From contig CM055608.1 of NCBI GenBank assembly GCA_029379385.1, forward strand, positions 23,310,350 to 23,374,349: a stretch of 64,000 nucleotides of DNA, written 5' to 3'. The first letter of the stretch is position 1. Every line of letters starts with the position of its first letter. Shown piece by piece: positions 23,640 through 35,800 of this stretch. Source of the DNA: Quillaja saponaria. Its lineage: Eukaryota; Streptophyta; Magnoliopsida; Fabales; Quillajaceae. A program made the translations under genes and the position numbers. The notes under the pieces were generated by a model. That model saw only the letters and a list, made by a program, of their open reading frames with translations, ran no database searches and was not told the origin of the DNA.

Positions 23640-24300
23640 TTCTCATGAACAGTTTGTGAGCTACTATACTTTTATATAGTTTGTGAGCTACTTAATAAGA
23701 GCTAAATTGAGTTCGATTTATTTTCTAAACGAACATATTTCTAACTTTATATAACTTGACTCATAAGGTAGTGAGCACGACTCATTTTATATATGTTATT
23801 GATATTCTATATATATTTAGATGTTAAAAGTAGTGTAAGAAGTGAGTTAGTTTGGTGTTCATCCACCTTATTTATAGTCAAATTAACTATGATTTAAATC
23901 CTTTTAACCATTCTAATAGTTAATGTCTTTACTTTTCCTTTTTCTTTTTTACTTTTTTTTTTTTTTGGGTTAAAAAGCCCTTAACAAGTTGAGCCACTTA
24001 TTCTCTCAGCCACTCTCTTAAAGTTAGAGGTAACAATGAGTCGAGCTAGCTTGTGAACTACTTGTTAACTAGGGTCAAGCTTGACTTGTTTTCTAAATGA
24101 GGCAATGTTGAACTTTATTTTTGAGCTTATCTAGTAAAAAGACCACTTGTCAACTCTTATACTTTGATCGAGGTTGACTTATTTCAAAACGAGCCAATGT
24201 TGAATTTTATTTTTTAGCTCATCTAGTAAAATGACCGAGTTCAAATTTTCCAAAACTCGGCTCATCTAATATTATTTAAATATAACCTTTTAATAAATAT
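23640..24300. repeat. Partial duplicate of the UGT-flank repeat
   Basis: 23640-23890 ('gtttgtgagctacta', 'gttcgatttattttctaaa', 'gcacgactcattttatatatgttatt', 'ttcatccaccttattt') matches 21410-21690, 41640-41900 and 49800-49970. The CACTA element therefore sits between two copies of this flank. The remainder (24020-24300) has two ~110-bp imperfect copies containing 'gagccaatgttgaattttatttttgagct'. No coding signal. Confidence 0.55.
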
Positions 24301-27300
24301 ATTTATATGCAAGAAGTAACATAAATTATAAATTGACGTGGTGGTAATTTATTCAAATGGCTCTATAGTATGTCTTTACAATTATTTATTTATTATTATT
24401 ATTATTATTTTTCACGAAACCTTCAAGAACCTTTTTTTAATAAGACGACCTTGATCTTAAGTTTTGGCTCTTGAACTCCTAACAAATTTAGATTTGCAAG
24501 CTTTTAGAGAACACATGTTAAGACTAGCTGAGTTGAGCATTTAGGCATCGCCAACCACCTAAAGCTAAAGGGCTATCCATGTTCTACGCCCATCCTTAAA
24601 AGGAATAAAATCTTTCAAGCAAAAGTAGTAGGTTTTCTCATATTAGCTGGAGCCTTCTTATAAAATATATCATCAATGTTGGCAAGAAATCCTAACTATT
24701 AAAGGTGTACATTTCAGTCATGTGCTAATAACCATAACAGAAAATGTAAACATATACTTAATTAAGTTATAATACATTTGTGTTATTTAATTGTAAATAT
24801 GAATACTAAGAGAATCAAAGATTGAAAATTCAAGTTGATTCGCTTGTTTCGAACGAATCGATTTGGTTTTCACACATATCGAAACAAAACCCATAAACAG
24901 AAATGAAATCTTATTGTTTCAATGGAAACAGAGTTAATTCTACCATTTTCAGCCGAAACAAATCTAAACAGCAAAAAGGTTACAACTTTGCAGGTCTACA
25001 TGTATGAAAAAGAGAAGACAAAGTAAAAGCAAAGCATACAATTTGAAAAGAATCACTACTGTGTTGATATTTGAAGGCAGAGAAAAAAAGCAAAACATGC
25101 TTCTATGAGTTTTGAAGACGAAGATAAGGAGTAGTGGATGTCTTTAGGTTAATAATAAGCAATCCATTTTCTGGTTTGGATCTCTTTCTTTTCTCAGTCA
25201 CGACTCTCATTCTTCTCTCGACTCTTGATGGGCAATGCTTCTCTTACAGGTTTTAGAGTTGGAATTTCATGATTTGTGAGTTTAGCCGCATAGTTGTAGA
25301 AGAGTAGAAGAAGAAGAGGAGTACCAGAGAGCCAGAGAGACTTTCTCTCTACCTTTCTTCGAGTAGTCCATAGTGAAGTGAAGTGTGGGTCTAATTTTTA
25401 TTTATTTTTCTCTTTTAGTATATTCTGGGTTTTTTATGGTCTTAGTATGCATATTTTTTGGCTAACTGCTTAGTTATATGCATAATTTATAAGCTTACTT
25501 ACAACTTCTTATCTCATTGTTTTTTTCCTTTTTTTCATGTTATTATAGCAGTGGGTTTGTATATATATATGTTTCAAAACTTACAAATAACACAAACAAG
25601 GAGGCTTTTTATTTTATAGTTTAATTTTTGAAATAGTGAAAAAAAATCAAAAGATATAAATATTATTTATATATGTTCATTAACTTACAACATTAATATA
25701 TATTAATTAGTTAGAAAATAATTTTTATGTTCATTAATCTATAAATATGAATTAATTAATTTTTCATTTTTTTTTAGAGATTTCATTTATGGTTCACTAT
25801 CCACTAATTATGGCTATTTTGTATTTTCTAGATATGATACACAATCATCATCTTCTCATTTTGGTCATTTTTCAACACAAACTCCAAATTGTGGATCCAA
25901 TGTTGAAGATTTTCAAAAGTATGTAAGGAAATAGGAGACACAATTCTGTCATCACATGAGTTATGATGAGTATTGTAGTTATGTTGAGCAATACTATCAA
26001 TTTTTATCTTAGACAAATTTAATATTCTGGATATGCACCTGTTAGACACTTTATAACTAGTTGGATGTGTTTGTAATTTAATCTTTTTCAAAATACTATG
26101 TTTATGTTTTATTTTGATATGTATTTATTAGTACTCTATGTACTAAATTATGCATGTTAAATACTTACAATTACTATAACATATGTTTTATTATATATTT
26201 TCATCTGTTTATTATTTCATGTAGTTTTCATATTGTTTCCCAAATCGTCTCTATTTATGAACTTATCGAAACGGCCTCTCGAAACAAAAATTTATTCTTC
26301 ATTAAGAATGAGTACATAAGTAAACGTCCACATTGCTATCCCCAATTGAAATGCTAATTAGCATAGTGCCATTTATGTTTTTGTAATCTCATAATCGATC
26401 CATTTCTCAAAACCCACTGGTTCTCTATTTTTGCCCTGTTGAGCTCCAAATTCATGATCCAAAATTCCACATTAGTAAAACTAAACAATCTTTTCTCCTT
26501 ACTTTTCTATGTCTATTAAATTACTATTTCTCCAGTGGCTTAATAAATTTTAAAAATCAAGTCATTCTACGGGAGCTACTTTCGGAAAAGTCCAAATAAC
26601 AATGATGAGGGATGTAAACAGTATCCTCCGACTAACAAACACAGTAGCCCAACTCTTATAGAGTTCCTCAAGCCCATCTAAGGCTAATATCACTGTGCTT
26701 TCAAAATCAATGCGTAGCATGTCAATACATACCTGTCAATTTGCTTCACCAACAAAGATTTTAGGGACTACGATGGTTGAGGACGTGTACTCCTTTTATT
26801 AATTTTTTGAGTTTGAAATTATGTTTTTGGATTGGTCATAAGTAGTAAACTCTTTATAAATTTTCTAATTCCAACGAAAACTGACTTGTTTTTAACCGAA
26901 TTGGAGAAGTAAAAATCCACTTTATGACTAAACAAAAGAAAAATAAAATATTCAAGGTATTTATTTAGGTATAGCAATTTTTATGTAGTTATCCCAATGC
27001 ATTGTTAATCTTTGATGATCGTAAAAGAGTGATGCAAGAGTGCCTAATTTGTTTCAATGAGAAATTATGGTCTACGTTTGTAATTTTATAGATGCAGAGA
27101 ACCACTATATACGTCAGTCATGTATCTAACTACGTTTGCAAGCAGAAAATCTTTTAAAAAATTTTAATGCAAACACAGATAATATCATATAGACTACTAT
27201 TTTTCACGAGCTTATCTGCGCGTCTGCCAGTTTGTTATCTGTGTCTATCCTAACGGATGTAGATAGGAAATATTATTTTATTTAAAAATATATGTATTTG

Positions 27301-27410
27301 CATCTGAAAATATAGACGCATATACTTTTTCTCAAATTGAAACCTAGTCGCGTATTTCCTTTCCATTCCTCCTCTCTTCTCTGCAACAGTTTAGATCTCC
27401 TTTTACAATA
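24301..27410. other. Intergenic region, no clear gene
   Basis: AT-rich. On the + strand, 25830-26080 reads like eroded coding sequence (SSSSHFGHFSTQTPNCGS, then QFCHHMSYDEYCSYVEQYY) but is broken by stops and not recognised; a transposon protein is likely. A 52-codon open frame at 26562-26720 (- strand) starts MLRIDFESTVILALDGLEEL and is also unrecognised. At 27040-27330 sequence such as 'tctgcgcgtctgccag' resembles the subterminal part of the CACTA-like fragment at 28932. Two (TTA)n/(TA)n runs are present (24390-24408, 25561-25570). Confidence 0.4.
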
Positions 27411-27969
27411 TTGTGTACCAGCCTCAAGAACAAATAGATGAGATTGCTTTTAGCCTCTTTTATGGGTATTAAAACCAACTCCGAGAGATTTAGAACACAA
27501 GCTACATGTTCTACCCGATGTTTTCGGTGAGAAAACAAAGGACAGAGGCAAGGTGGTACAGTGGAGTCCACAGAAAGAAGTATTAGCTCACCCTTCAGTA
27601 GCATCTTTTCTTACCCACTGCGACTGGAATTCATCAGTTGAAGCACTCACCTCAGGGTGCCAATACTGACATTTCCAGCATGAGGTTGATATATTTTGTG
27701 TAGGCACTAGAGAAGGACATAGTCAAGCTGAGAACATAATGATAACCAGAAATGAGGTTCTAAGTGCTTTACTTTAGGCTACAGTAGGACCAAAGGCAGT
27801 GGAGCTGAAGCAAAATGCATTGAAAAGGAAGATGGAAGCAATGGCTACTGTGGTAGAGGGTGGCTCTTCTCACCAGAATCTTCAAACCTTTGTAGAAGAC
27901 ATTAGAAATAGAACTAGTGATGTTTACATCAAGTCAATCACTGAACAAGTCAGTAATATTGAGATTTGA
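27411..27969 (+). pseudogene. UGT84-type glucosyltransferase fragment B (C-terminal part)
   Basis: Homology to copies D and E begins at [11 protein letters not shown] and runs to the final SNIEI stop (27967-27969). It is on the + strand, opposite to all other copies. The PSPG box is damaged: HCGWNS reads HCDWNS, and a deletion removes the '[10 protein letters not shown]' end of the box. A stop follows SGCQY and another follows SALL. The C-terminal helix region is well kept (ATVGPKAVELKQNALK, GGSSHQNLQTFV). No enzyme can result. With fragment C (N-terminal, - strand) it probably represents one former gene split by an inversion. Confidence 0.85.
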
Positions 27970-28700
27970 TAAAATAACCTTCTATAGACAGCGCTTAGAT
28001 CTTACTAGGTCAATTTAGCTAAGGGACAAGAAGTAGAAGGCTCTATTTTGTATATATAATAAATAAACTCATTAGCACGTAACCAGACAATAAAGCCACT
28101 TTTGAAATTTACTAGTAAAACATTCTGTTATTAGCAGTTTGGTTAGGTAATAACCTATGTCCATGTTTATTTCAAAATAAGATTTTTTTTTTTTTTTTCT
28201 TCCTACATTTAAGGGAAACTTGTAGCCACCATGATAGGACGGCATATAGAATTCTCACAAGGAGGGAAAAAAATGGGTAGGCAAACTCACCAGTTTGCCT
28301 GCCTTTCTTGCTACAGAAGCTATCCCATCCCAAACAAAACTCGATACTCCTCATTCCTACTCTCATTCTTCATAACTGAAACTTCTTCACTTCATGTTCT
28401 CCATCAAAGCAAAAACGAGGTTTATTGGCCCGATTGGCTATTGGAAGGCAGAATCGGCTGATTGGTGCGTCAATAGATTCAGCCAAATACATCATAATTA
28501 GACTCAACTTGGAATTTTTGGTCAATCAGTGTAATGTTATTTGCATTGTGTATGTTAGCACTACGTTTTTTATTAAAATGACAATCATATTCATCCTTAT
28601 TCCTTCTTCGATGGCCCGACTCTCTTCTTCATCCTCATTACCGAACTCAGCTCTCCATCTCTTTATCAATCCCAAAGCTATCACCATTGACCGTGCCTAG
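27970..28700 (+). other. 3' flank of UGT fragment B, inverted copy
   Basis: Matches the 3' flanks of copies A (10690-11473) and E (43480-44021) in reverse orientation, including the AATAAA poly(A) signal near 28060, 'ctcattagcacgtaacc' and the CATGTTCTCCATCAAAGC stretch near 28393. Short open frames here are shadows. Shared homology with A ends near 28670. Confidence 0.6.
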
Positions 28701-28931
28701 TCCTCCAATAAAGCCCTCTCATTTTTCCTTCTTTTAGTCTAAATCGTTGAATACATGTGGTTGGAAATTCATGTTATTGCCCTTTCAATCTTAAATGAGA
28801 TATAGTAAAAATACCAATGGGTAATCTTACAAAATATAAGTACAATGAAAAGAAAAAAACTATCAACAACACAATATAATGTTGTTTGTCCCATTGCTTA
28901 CATCCACATATTAGAAGAGAAATTCAACTTA

Positions 28932-29170
28932 CACTATAAGAAAAAGTAGTATCAACGTCCGCAAGAAAATAGATGCTAAAAAGTGAACATTGACATTCAC
29001 TATCAGCATTCTATTTCTTATTTACCAAGATCTAATTGAAAAAGAACATTGCTAATAGGCTAAAAAATTTGTACAAATGCAGATAATCAAGTGCCTTTGG
29101 CACCATTTCCACAAAAAAATCAACATCTGTTTTGACATTATCAGCGTCCGCTAAGACAGGACATTGATAA
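28932..29170 (+). mobile_element. CACTA-like terminus fragment
   Basis: CACTATAAGAAAAAGTAG at 28932 looks like a CACTA-superfamily end, followed by subterminal-type repeats of 'atcaacgtccgc' and 'atcagcgtccgc' (near 28950 and 29140). No opposite end or transposase could be assigned; 27040-27330 may be a separated part. Confidence 0.4.
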
Positions 29171-29564
29171 AATTAATTAATTTATATTTATTATTATAGA
29201 AATTTAAAATAAACAAGACAAATGATAAGATAAAGAGAAAAACAAGATATACGTGATTCGGCCATTAACTTACTTTACAGGAGGAGAGTAATGCTTATTC
29301 CATGATTATTTAATGAAGCTCACTCACTCATTTATTTATAATGGTAGAGCTTTTAATTTATAAATAATTATAGTTAACTAATGATAGAATTAAGACATAA
29401 GTTTTCATATAATTTGGTTTATGATTGTATTCATAATTAGACCTTAATTTTATTAATTATAATTACAATAATATAATTATCTTAATTTGAAATTGATTAA
29501 ACATTTAATTGTAATATTATAATTAATATCATTAAATCATCAATCAATCACAATCAATTCCTTA
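29171..29564. other. AT-rich spacer
   Basis: Very AT-rich with repeated 'taattataatt' motifs; nothing gene-like. Confidence 0.5.
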
Positions 29565-29904
29565 ATGCAAGAAGCTGGCTGGTTCTCTTCACCATATTTC
29601 TTAATCATTTGCTTACCGACGAGCTCAAGCTGTGGCAGGTAATCAGATGATTCTTTACGTTTAGGCTCATCATGTGTCCAACCATCTTCAAAAAACTCTA
29701 ACTGAAGAAAACCATCTCCAATTGGATGGCTTTATCAGTGATATCATTAGCTTCTTGCATATCTTTGCCTACGTTTTGAGTAGTAGAGAAGTGACCGGCA
29801 AACCCTTTGCAGCAAGGCGTTTGCCTAGACTAAGAAGAGGGTTTATGTGCCCTTGACCTGGAATTGACACAAGGAGGACATGTTTCTAACGTATCAGATC
29901 CCAT
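29565..29904 (-). pseudogene. UGT84-type glucosyltransferase fragment C (N-terminal part)
   Basis: The start ATG at 29904 is kept (MGSDTLE), but an indel close to it shifts the frame before the GxGHINP helix, and further indels occur (for example in the 'accggcaaacc' and 'aattggatgg' stretches). Homology covers about residues 1-113 of copies D/E and stops near 29565 within 'SCIINN'. The 5' flank beyond it (29905-31900) matches that of copy A. No product is expected. Confidence 0.8.
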
Positions 29905-31940
29905 ATCACTTCTTAGGACTTTGGGAGGTTAGACTTGTGTAAATAATATATATATAAAGAGAGAGGCAGTGGGTTGAATGTTTGTTACTGGATAATTGAT
30001 ATATGATACCGATAATTTGAAGGGAAAATAAATTGGGAAGGGATAAACAATGTCACCACTTTATGGAAATCCACCAAATGGATACATATTCTTAAAGATA
30101 ACTCACATCCACTAGAATCTATTAGGATATTAGGAGATACAGAGTTTAGGAGAGAAACTCTAAGAATTAATTCAAATTTCAATTGAAATTTTGATTTCAA
30201 ACTTACTTTCAGAATATACATGACTGACTACTTAAGGCTAACTTGGGGCAACCCTCCAAGCATGGGTGACTCAATTCCTCTTAATAATAAAGACTTATTT
30301 TTACTTGAAAACAAAAAAGCTCATGGAAAACATAAAAAAGCAGTCAAACTAGTCCAAATACATCTTTTGTAACAAGTCCCGGAAATACAGCCATTACTCC
30401 TTCTAGTAATATCCAAATGCCACTTCTTTGTTGTGTTTGAAAATAGACTCATAAAAACTTTCCAAACATAATTTCTTTGTAATTTTTTTTTTCCTAGCAA
30501 CACAGTACAGTTTTACATTTGAAGTTGGTGCATAAAACCAGTGACTGTCATTATTGTTCTATGACCTTATTCAATTAATTCTTCTTTTCCTATCTCAAGA
30601 TTGCTTAAATTTTTCCAAGAAACCAGAGTGTCATGAGAGAGGCAGTGAGTTGATTGATTGTTACTTGGTAATTGATATGAAGTGTAAAGACATAATTAAA
30701 TTGTTTGTCAGTATCTCCATCAACACTTCTTAAGGTCGTGAAAATATATAAGAAAATAGCATAAAATTAACTTTCAATTATTTATCTAAGATATAATTAG
30801 GAAGGAAATAAGAGAAGCAAATTAGGTGAGAATCTTTTAGTGTCAAAACTATGAAAACAAACCACTCCACAAATAGTCGATCACGTTGAAACCATAAATA
30901 TATAATATTTGTTTATATAGTGTATAGCAAAATCTTGTCCGATTCGATCTTATCTCGTCCAATTTTAAATCGTTTGGTTGTCTCGTGTTTATGTGTATAA
31001 CTTATTTAATGAAAGTCCCACCTAACCATCTCATTCCTCTTATTATATTTGTGGGGGATCGAACCACATACTAGGGAGTGAGACCCCATTTAAATTTTAA
31101 AAATTATATATATATATATATATATACGATATATTTATATTTTATTTAAACGAGATGTTTATTTATATTTTTTAATGAAAATCATATATTTTAATAACCA
31201 CATAATATATAAATTTAATTATTTCTTCTTTTCAAACATGAAAGAAACATTTATCAATTATAAAATTTGGTTACAGTCGACAGATATAAGCTTAAAAATA
31301 AATAAGTTAAAAAATAAAAAAAGGAAGAGAAAGAGAATTAAAAAATAAAAAATGTCATTGAAACAAATACAAGAATATATTATTAGTTAGTGGATGGAGT
31401 TTGTTTTTTTCGATATTTAAGATGTTATAAGAGTTTTAAAATCATAATTTTAAAATTTTCATTTAATAAATTTTTTTTATAATTAATGGGGTATAATTGT
31501 TATTTATCTTATTTTTTACTAAGTAGTGATTATTAATATATTGTGACATATTGAAGATAATTGTTTAAATGCATTTTGATTCTTCTAATCAGTTAAAGTG
31601 ATCAATAAGTTTCTATAAAGATCTCTACTGCACTAATCTGCATCTCAAATCAAATGACCAAGATTCTTCAAAATATAATTGTATTGAGATTCTAAATATT
31701 CTTCATGTAGTTCTAAAATTTTAAAATTTTAGATTTCATCCAAGAATACTATCATAATGATAGAGCAAAGAAAAAAAATTACAAGTATCATACTTGTAAA
31801 AAGACTATTATCCCAGTGATTGAAAAAAAAATTAGATTTTTCAGTTACTTAATTAATTATGATTATATATATATAGATAGATATTATGTCGATTCAATTC
31901 CAGCTAGTTTAGTAAGTATGATTTGGCTCCGCCACTGCGA
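29905..31940. other. 5' flank of UGT fragment C with a 632-bp insert
   Basis: The flank block seen at copy A recurs here, but a 42-bp segment ('gagaggcagtgggttgaatg' onward) appears at 29961-30002 and again at 30635-30676, bracketing 632 bp of unrelated sequence. From 30635 to about 31800 the sequence follows 12960-13890 closely, and 31800-31940 continues as at 19815-19940, showing the site without the LINE. A (TA)n run lies at 31108-31127. No gene was seen. Confidence 0.55.
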
Positions 31941-32675
31941 ACAACACAAAAAAAAAAAAAAAACTGCTTGTACAATGAGTGGTGATGAGTCATATATAAT
32001 CTTATATTGCTTGTTAATTTCAGATTGAGTCAGATTACGATTGGGCCATGTTAATCCTCCATATTATTAACACAGTAGAGCTTCACATTACATATAAATA
32101 TATGAGCCACTTCTTCTAAAACCAATTGGTTGGTTTTAAGAGTGAGGCTCTCACTTCATATAAGAGCTGGGTTCTTACTAAACCTTTCTTATGTTCCAAC
32201 ACTCTGGCAAAAATACCTTACAACTTGCATGCTTGAACTTGGTTTTTAACATGGCATTAGAACTAGGTTCTTACTAGGCCCCTCTTATGCTCCAACGCTC
32301 CAGCCCAAGTGGCTCACAATCCGCATGCTTAAACTTGATCTACATTTCACGTGAGAGGGATTTCAATGTAATAATTCGTCACATTACTAACATAGTGAGC
32401 TTCACATTACATATAGGAATATAGGCCACTCTGCCTAACACTAAGCGATTAGTTTTAAGAATATAGCTCTATCACCAATATGGTAATTCAAACATAATGA
32501 AGCTTAACATTATAAATAAGTACATGGGTACCAAAGTTGGCTTCTAAGTCCATCTAATGCAACATCAGTTATTTCGAACCACTGCTTTCTTAAAATAAAA
32601 ATTTTATTACCTGAACCAGTTACTGTGTCCCTTACCTAATTTGATCGAGTAACATCTGCGCGCTGTGTTATTCTA
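31941..32675. repeat. Segmental-repeat remnant, LTR-like repeat, and 3' flank of UGT D
   Basis: After a short piece of UGT-unit sequence (31950-32010), about 32040-32560 contains two imperfect direct copies of 'cacattacatata...ggccact...ttggttttaagagtgagg', about 305 bp apart. This resembles LTR-type plant repeats of the 'aaaccaattggttttaagag' kind. Family membership is unproven. From about 32600 the sequence is a shortened version of the UGT 3' flank. Confidence 0.35.
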
Positions 32676-34136
32676 TCAAATCTCTATATTACTGACTTGT
32701 TCAGTGATTGTCTTGACGTAAACAGTACTAGTTCTGCTTTTAATGTCTTGTACAAAGGCTAGAAGATTCTGGTCTGAGGAGCCACCGTCTGCCATAGCGG
32801 CCTCTGCTTCCATCTTCCATTTCAATGCATTTTGCTTCAGCTCCACTGCCTTTGGCCCTACTGTAGCCTCCAGTAAGCACTTGCTAACCTCATCTCTGGT
32901 TATCAATTTGTTCTCATCTTGACTATGTCCCAGTCTAATGCCTACACAAAACACATCTACCAGAAACTTTGCGTTCGTGACCTGATCACCCCATGCTGGA
33001 AATGTCAGTACTGGCACCCCTGAAGTGAGTGCTTCCACTGACGAATTCCAGCCACAGTGGGTCAGAAAAGCTGCTACTGAAGGGTGAGCTAATACTTCTT
33101 CCTGTGGACTCCACTGGACCACCTTGCCTCTGTTCTTTGTTTTCTCACTGAACCCATCTGGCAAAACATGTAGCTTGAGTCCTGAATCTCTCGGAGGTGG
33201 TTTTAATACCCACAAAAATGATACTTGAGAATGCAAGAGGCCATACGCAATCTCATCTATTTGTTCCTGAGGCTGGTACACAACACTGCCAAAGGAGATG
33301 TAAACCACTGATGCCTGGGGTTTTGAGTTGAGCCATTCTATGCAATCATGATCAACTTTCAAGCAATCACCACGGATCATTGCATTCAATGCTTGCGGGT
33401 TCTTGACCAAGGGCCCTACAGGCTTGATCAGAAAGAAGTTGGACATGTAATCGATGATCTCATGCTCAAGCTCATGGAAGGTGTCCATCAATATGCAGAA
33501 TGGTATTGACAAGTTCTTCAACTGTTCCAAGATGACAGTCCCCAGAATTTGAAATGAACTAGAAGGGTGCAAAAAGTCTGGAATTTCATTGTATTTGAAA
33601 AGAGGCATGGAAGGCAGCTGAACATCCATATGAGGCTCTGTGTTGGAAGGGAATGGTACTAATTTGTGGAGATAGTGGTAATAAGCAGCGAATACAGCAC
33701 ATGATTGAACCCAAAGCATAGCAGAAGGAATTCCATGCTCATTAGCAACATCACAAACCCAAGGAATGAAGGGATTGTTTATAATACAAGAAACTGGCCG
33801 GTTCTCTTCACCATATTTCTTAATCATTCCGCTAATCATTTGCTTCCCGACGAGCTCAAGCTGTGGCAGGTAATCAGATAATTCTTTACGTTTAGGCTCA
33901 TCATCTGTCCAACCATCTTCAAAAAACTCAAACTGAAGAAAACCATCACCAATTGGAATGGCTTTATCAGTGATATCATTAGCTTCTTGCATATCTTTGC
34001 CTACTTTTTGAGTAGTAGAGAAGGTGAGAAGCAAACCCTTCGCAGCAAGGCGCTTGCCTAGTCTAAGAAGAGGGTTTATGTGCCCTTGACTTGGAAATGA
34101 CACGAGGAGGACATGTGCTAACGTCTCAGACCTCAT
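32676..34136 (-). CDS. UDP-glucosyltransferase, UGT84 type (copy D), intact
   Basis: 486-residue family 1 glycosyltransferase, intron-less, the usual length for plant UGTs. Start ATG 34136 (MRSETLAHVLLVSFPSQGHI) is supported by alignment with copies A, C and E. Catalytic His is H19 in QGHINPLLRLG. The 44-residue PSPG donor box spans W342-Q385 ([10 protein letters not shown] ... [11 protein letters not shown] ... PAWGDQ); the final Gln is typical of UDP-glucose users. The position of the usual charge-relay Asp appears to be Asn (N121, in SCIINNPFIPW), as in other UGT84 members. The N-terminal pattern and FFEDGW stretch resemble citrus limonoid glucosyltransferase and the hydroxycinnamate/gallate glucose-ester formers, so a cytosolic enzyme making 1-O-glucose esters of carboxylic acids is the best guess; the acceptor cannot be told. 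Residues 114-409 are almost identical to copy E while both ends differ. A TIR transposon lies about 290 bp upstream of the start. Confidence 0.9.
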   Translation of the reverse strand: MRSETLAHVLLVSFPSQGHINPLLRLGKRLAAKGLLLTFSTTQKVGKDMQEANDITDKAIPIGDGFLQFEFFEDGWTDDEPKRKELSDYLPQLELVGKQMISGMIKKYGEENRPVSCIINNPFIPWVCDVANEHGIPSAMLWVQSCAVFAAYYHYLHKLVPFPSNTEPHMDVQLPSMPLFKYNEIPDFLHPSSSFQILGTVILEQLKNLSIPFCILMDTFHELEHEIIDYMSNFFLIKPVGPLVKNPQALNAMIRGDCLKVDHDCIEWLNSKPQASVVYISFGSVVYQPQEQIDEIAYGLLHSQVSFLWVLKPPPRDSGLKLHVLPDGFSEKTKNRGKVVQWSPQEEVLAHPSVAAFLTHCGWNSSVEALTSGVPVLTFPAWGDQVTNAKFLVDVFCVGIRLGHSQDENKLITRDEVSKCLLEATVGPKAVELKQNALKWKMEAEAAMADGGSSDQNLLAFVQDIKSRTSTVYVKTITEQVSNIEI

Positions 34137-34424
34137 TTCACTCTTTAGAACTTGGGAGGTTAGAGAGAGAGACAGACAGACAGTGGATTGAAACTTGAAT
34201 GTTTGTTACTTGACAATTGATATGAGATGTAAAGACACGTCTTGCTTTTTGTAAAGCTCTGGTTCTGAATTTTTTTATCGTGTTATCTGATCACTGGGTA
34301 CCACATAATTAAATTATATTGATATCAAATGACACCATAATAATGTCAGGGACTCACGGTACCACCGACAAAGGTTAAGCACGTGATATTATATAAGTAG
34401 ACAATTTACTTTTATTTAAGGTAT
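34137..34424 (-). promoter_or_regulatory. 5' leader and proximal promoter region of UGT D
   Basis: A CT/CTGT-rich leader (34156-34178 on the - strand; GA and GACA repeats on the + strand) lies just upstream of the start and is shared with copies A and C but missing from E. Such CT-rich leaders are common in plant 5' UTRs. I saw no clear TATA box. Distal promoter sequence is cut off at 34425 by a transposon. Confidence 0.4.
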
Positions 34425-35800
34425 GGAAGCGGATGTATAGACGAATGAAAATTATTTGATGCACGAAAGGGTTCCACTATATTTTTATAGAATTATTTAT
34501 GTATTTTTGTTTTTTATTTTATTACTTAAATCTTTGACTTTTTAGATAAATTTCTTCTTCATTTTTCTGACTGCTCCTACATCCTTCTCCACTGTTGTTC
34601 CTCCATAGTCTATAGTCTATATTATCCACAACAACTTGCATTTTTTAGGGCATAGAGGGAAGGAGAAAAAAACTATGAAAATCACTGGATTACCTGCACA
34701 AATGTATTCCAAGCCCATAAATCAATCTTTCTAAAATCTTTTCATTTGAGTGCAAAAGGATTTTTTTTTTTTTTTTTCTGAATTAATGGCATAAGTTCAA
34801 AAACAAAATTGGCAATGTTAAATTTCCTACAAATCAATACAAATTCCAAAAACAACAATTGAAGCATCCCAATATAGAAGCAAAAGATTGATAAAAAACA
34901 TTTGAAATAACAAAGTAGTTATCTAGTTCATTTCCCTAACCTCTGTCAAGGCGTTTGAAATTTTGGTGAAACCAAAAGCATAAAGATTCGAAAAACCCAG
35001 ATAAAGAAATCAGATCCAGAAGTGTTAGAAACCGACCATGGGGTCGATTCGTTGCTGAGATCAAAAATCGCTGATGATGATTGTGTGATTACCTCTTCCT
35101 TCTGTAAAATCCTGCCTTGTGATTTGTATGGACCTCCCCGGAAGAACGATAATAATCTTGCCACCGATGACCTTCAAGCCACAGCTCTGTGCCTCTAATA
35201 GCTGATGATGGTCTATTTCTTTTAGTTTTTTCTATCTCATTTTCTCAAGAACATTATTTTTAGAAAATACGATTGGAATTTTAGTCCCTTCGATGGTTGA
35301 AGAGAATTGGGTTTTCCTTTTTCTTGTCCCAAATATTTGAATCCCACTTTATTGAGGTTAAGAAAAAACAACAAAAATTCCCACGTTAGATTAATGTTAA
35401 TCTTGTAAAATATCTTCTGTGTTGGTTTGTGATCTGTGAAGCTTTCTTCAACTTCATGGGCTTTGTTCATAGTTTGTATTGTTGAAGTCATTTGGATCAA
35501 TGAACAAAGTATTGGATCTTATCTAAGACTTCTGCTCTAGATCTGATATCTTAGAACTAAAAAAAAAAAGTAGTCATCTCATACTGGGATTTTCTTAATC
35601 TGGTGAAGTCATAGCAAGAGGAAAAAGGGTCAACAGTAGGAAAGGATGTGGGGGGCATGGGAAAAAAAGCAGGAATTTAAATGAAAAAGTCAAAGATTTA
35701 AGTGAGAAAATGAAAAGTCATAAAATATAAATAATTTTTTTAAAAAAAGGTGGAACCTTTCATGCACCAAACAATTTTCATTCGTCTGCATATCAGCTCC
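34425..35800. mobile_element. 1.38-kb TIR DNA transposon in the UGT D upstream flank
   Basis: The ends are ~50-bp inverted repeats: the left end has 'gacgaatgaaaattatttga' (34440-34459) and the right end, on the - strand, has 'gacgaatgaaaattgtttgg'; both continue with 'tgca(c/t)gaaagg...ttccac'. TAAGGTA flanks both sides (34417-34423 and 35802-35808), giving a 7-bp exact or 9-bp imperfect target duplication. That favours a Mutator-like or hAT-like element. The interior has short open frames on the - strand (34946-35164, 35237-35500) without recognisable domains. One frame reads GGKIIIVLPGRSIQIT and could be a captured host exon. No transposase, so non-autonomous. Confidence 0.75.
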
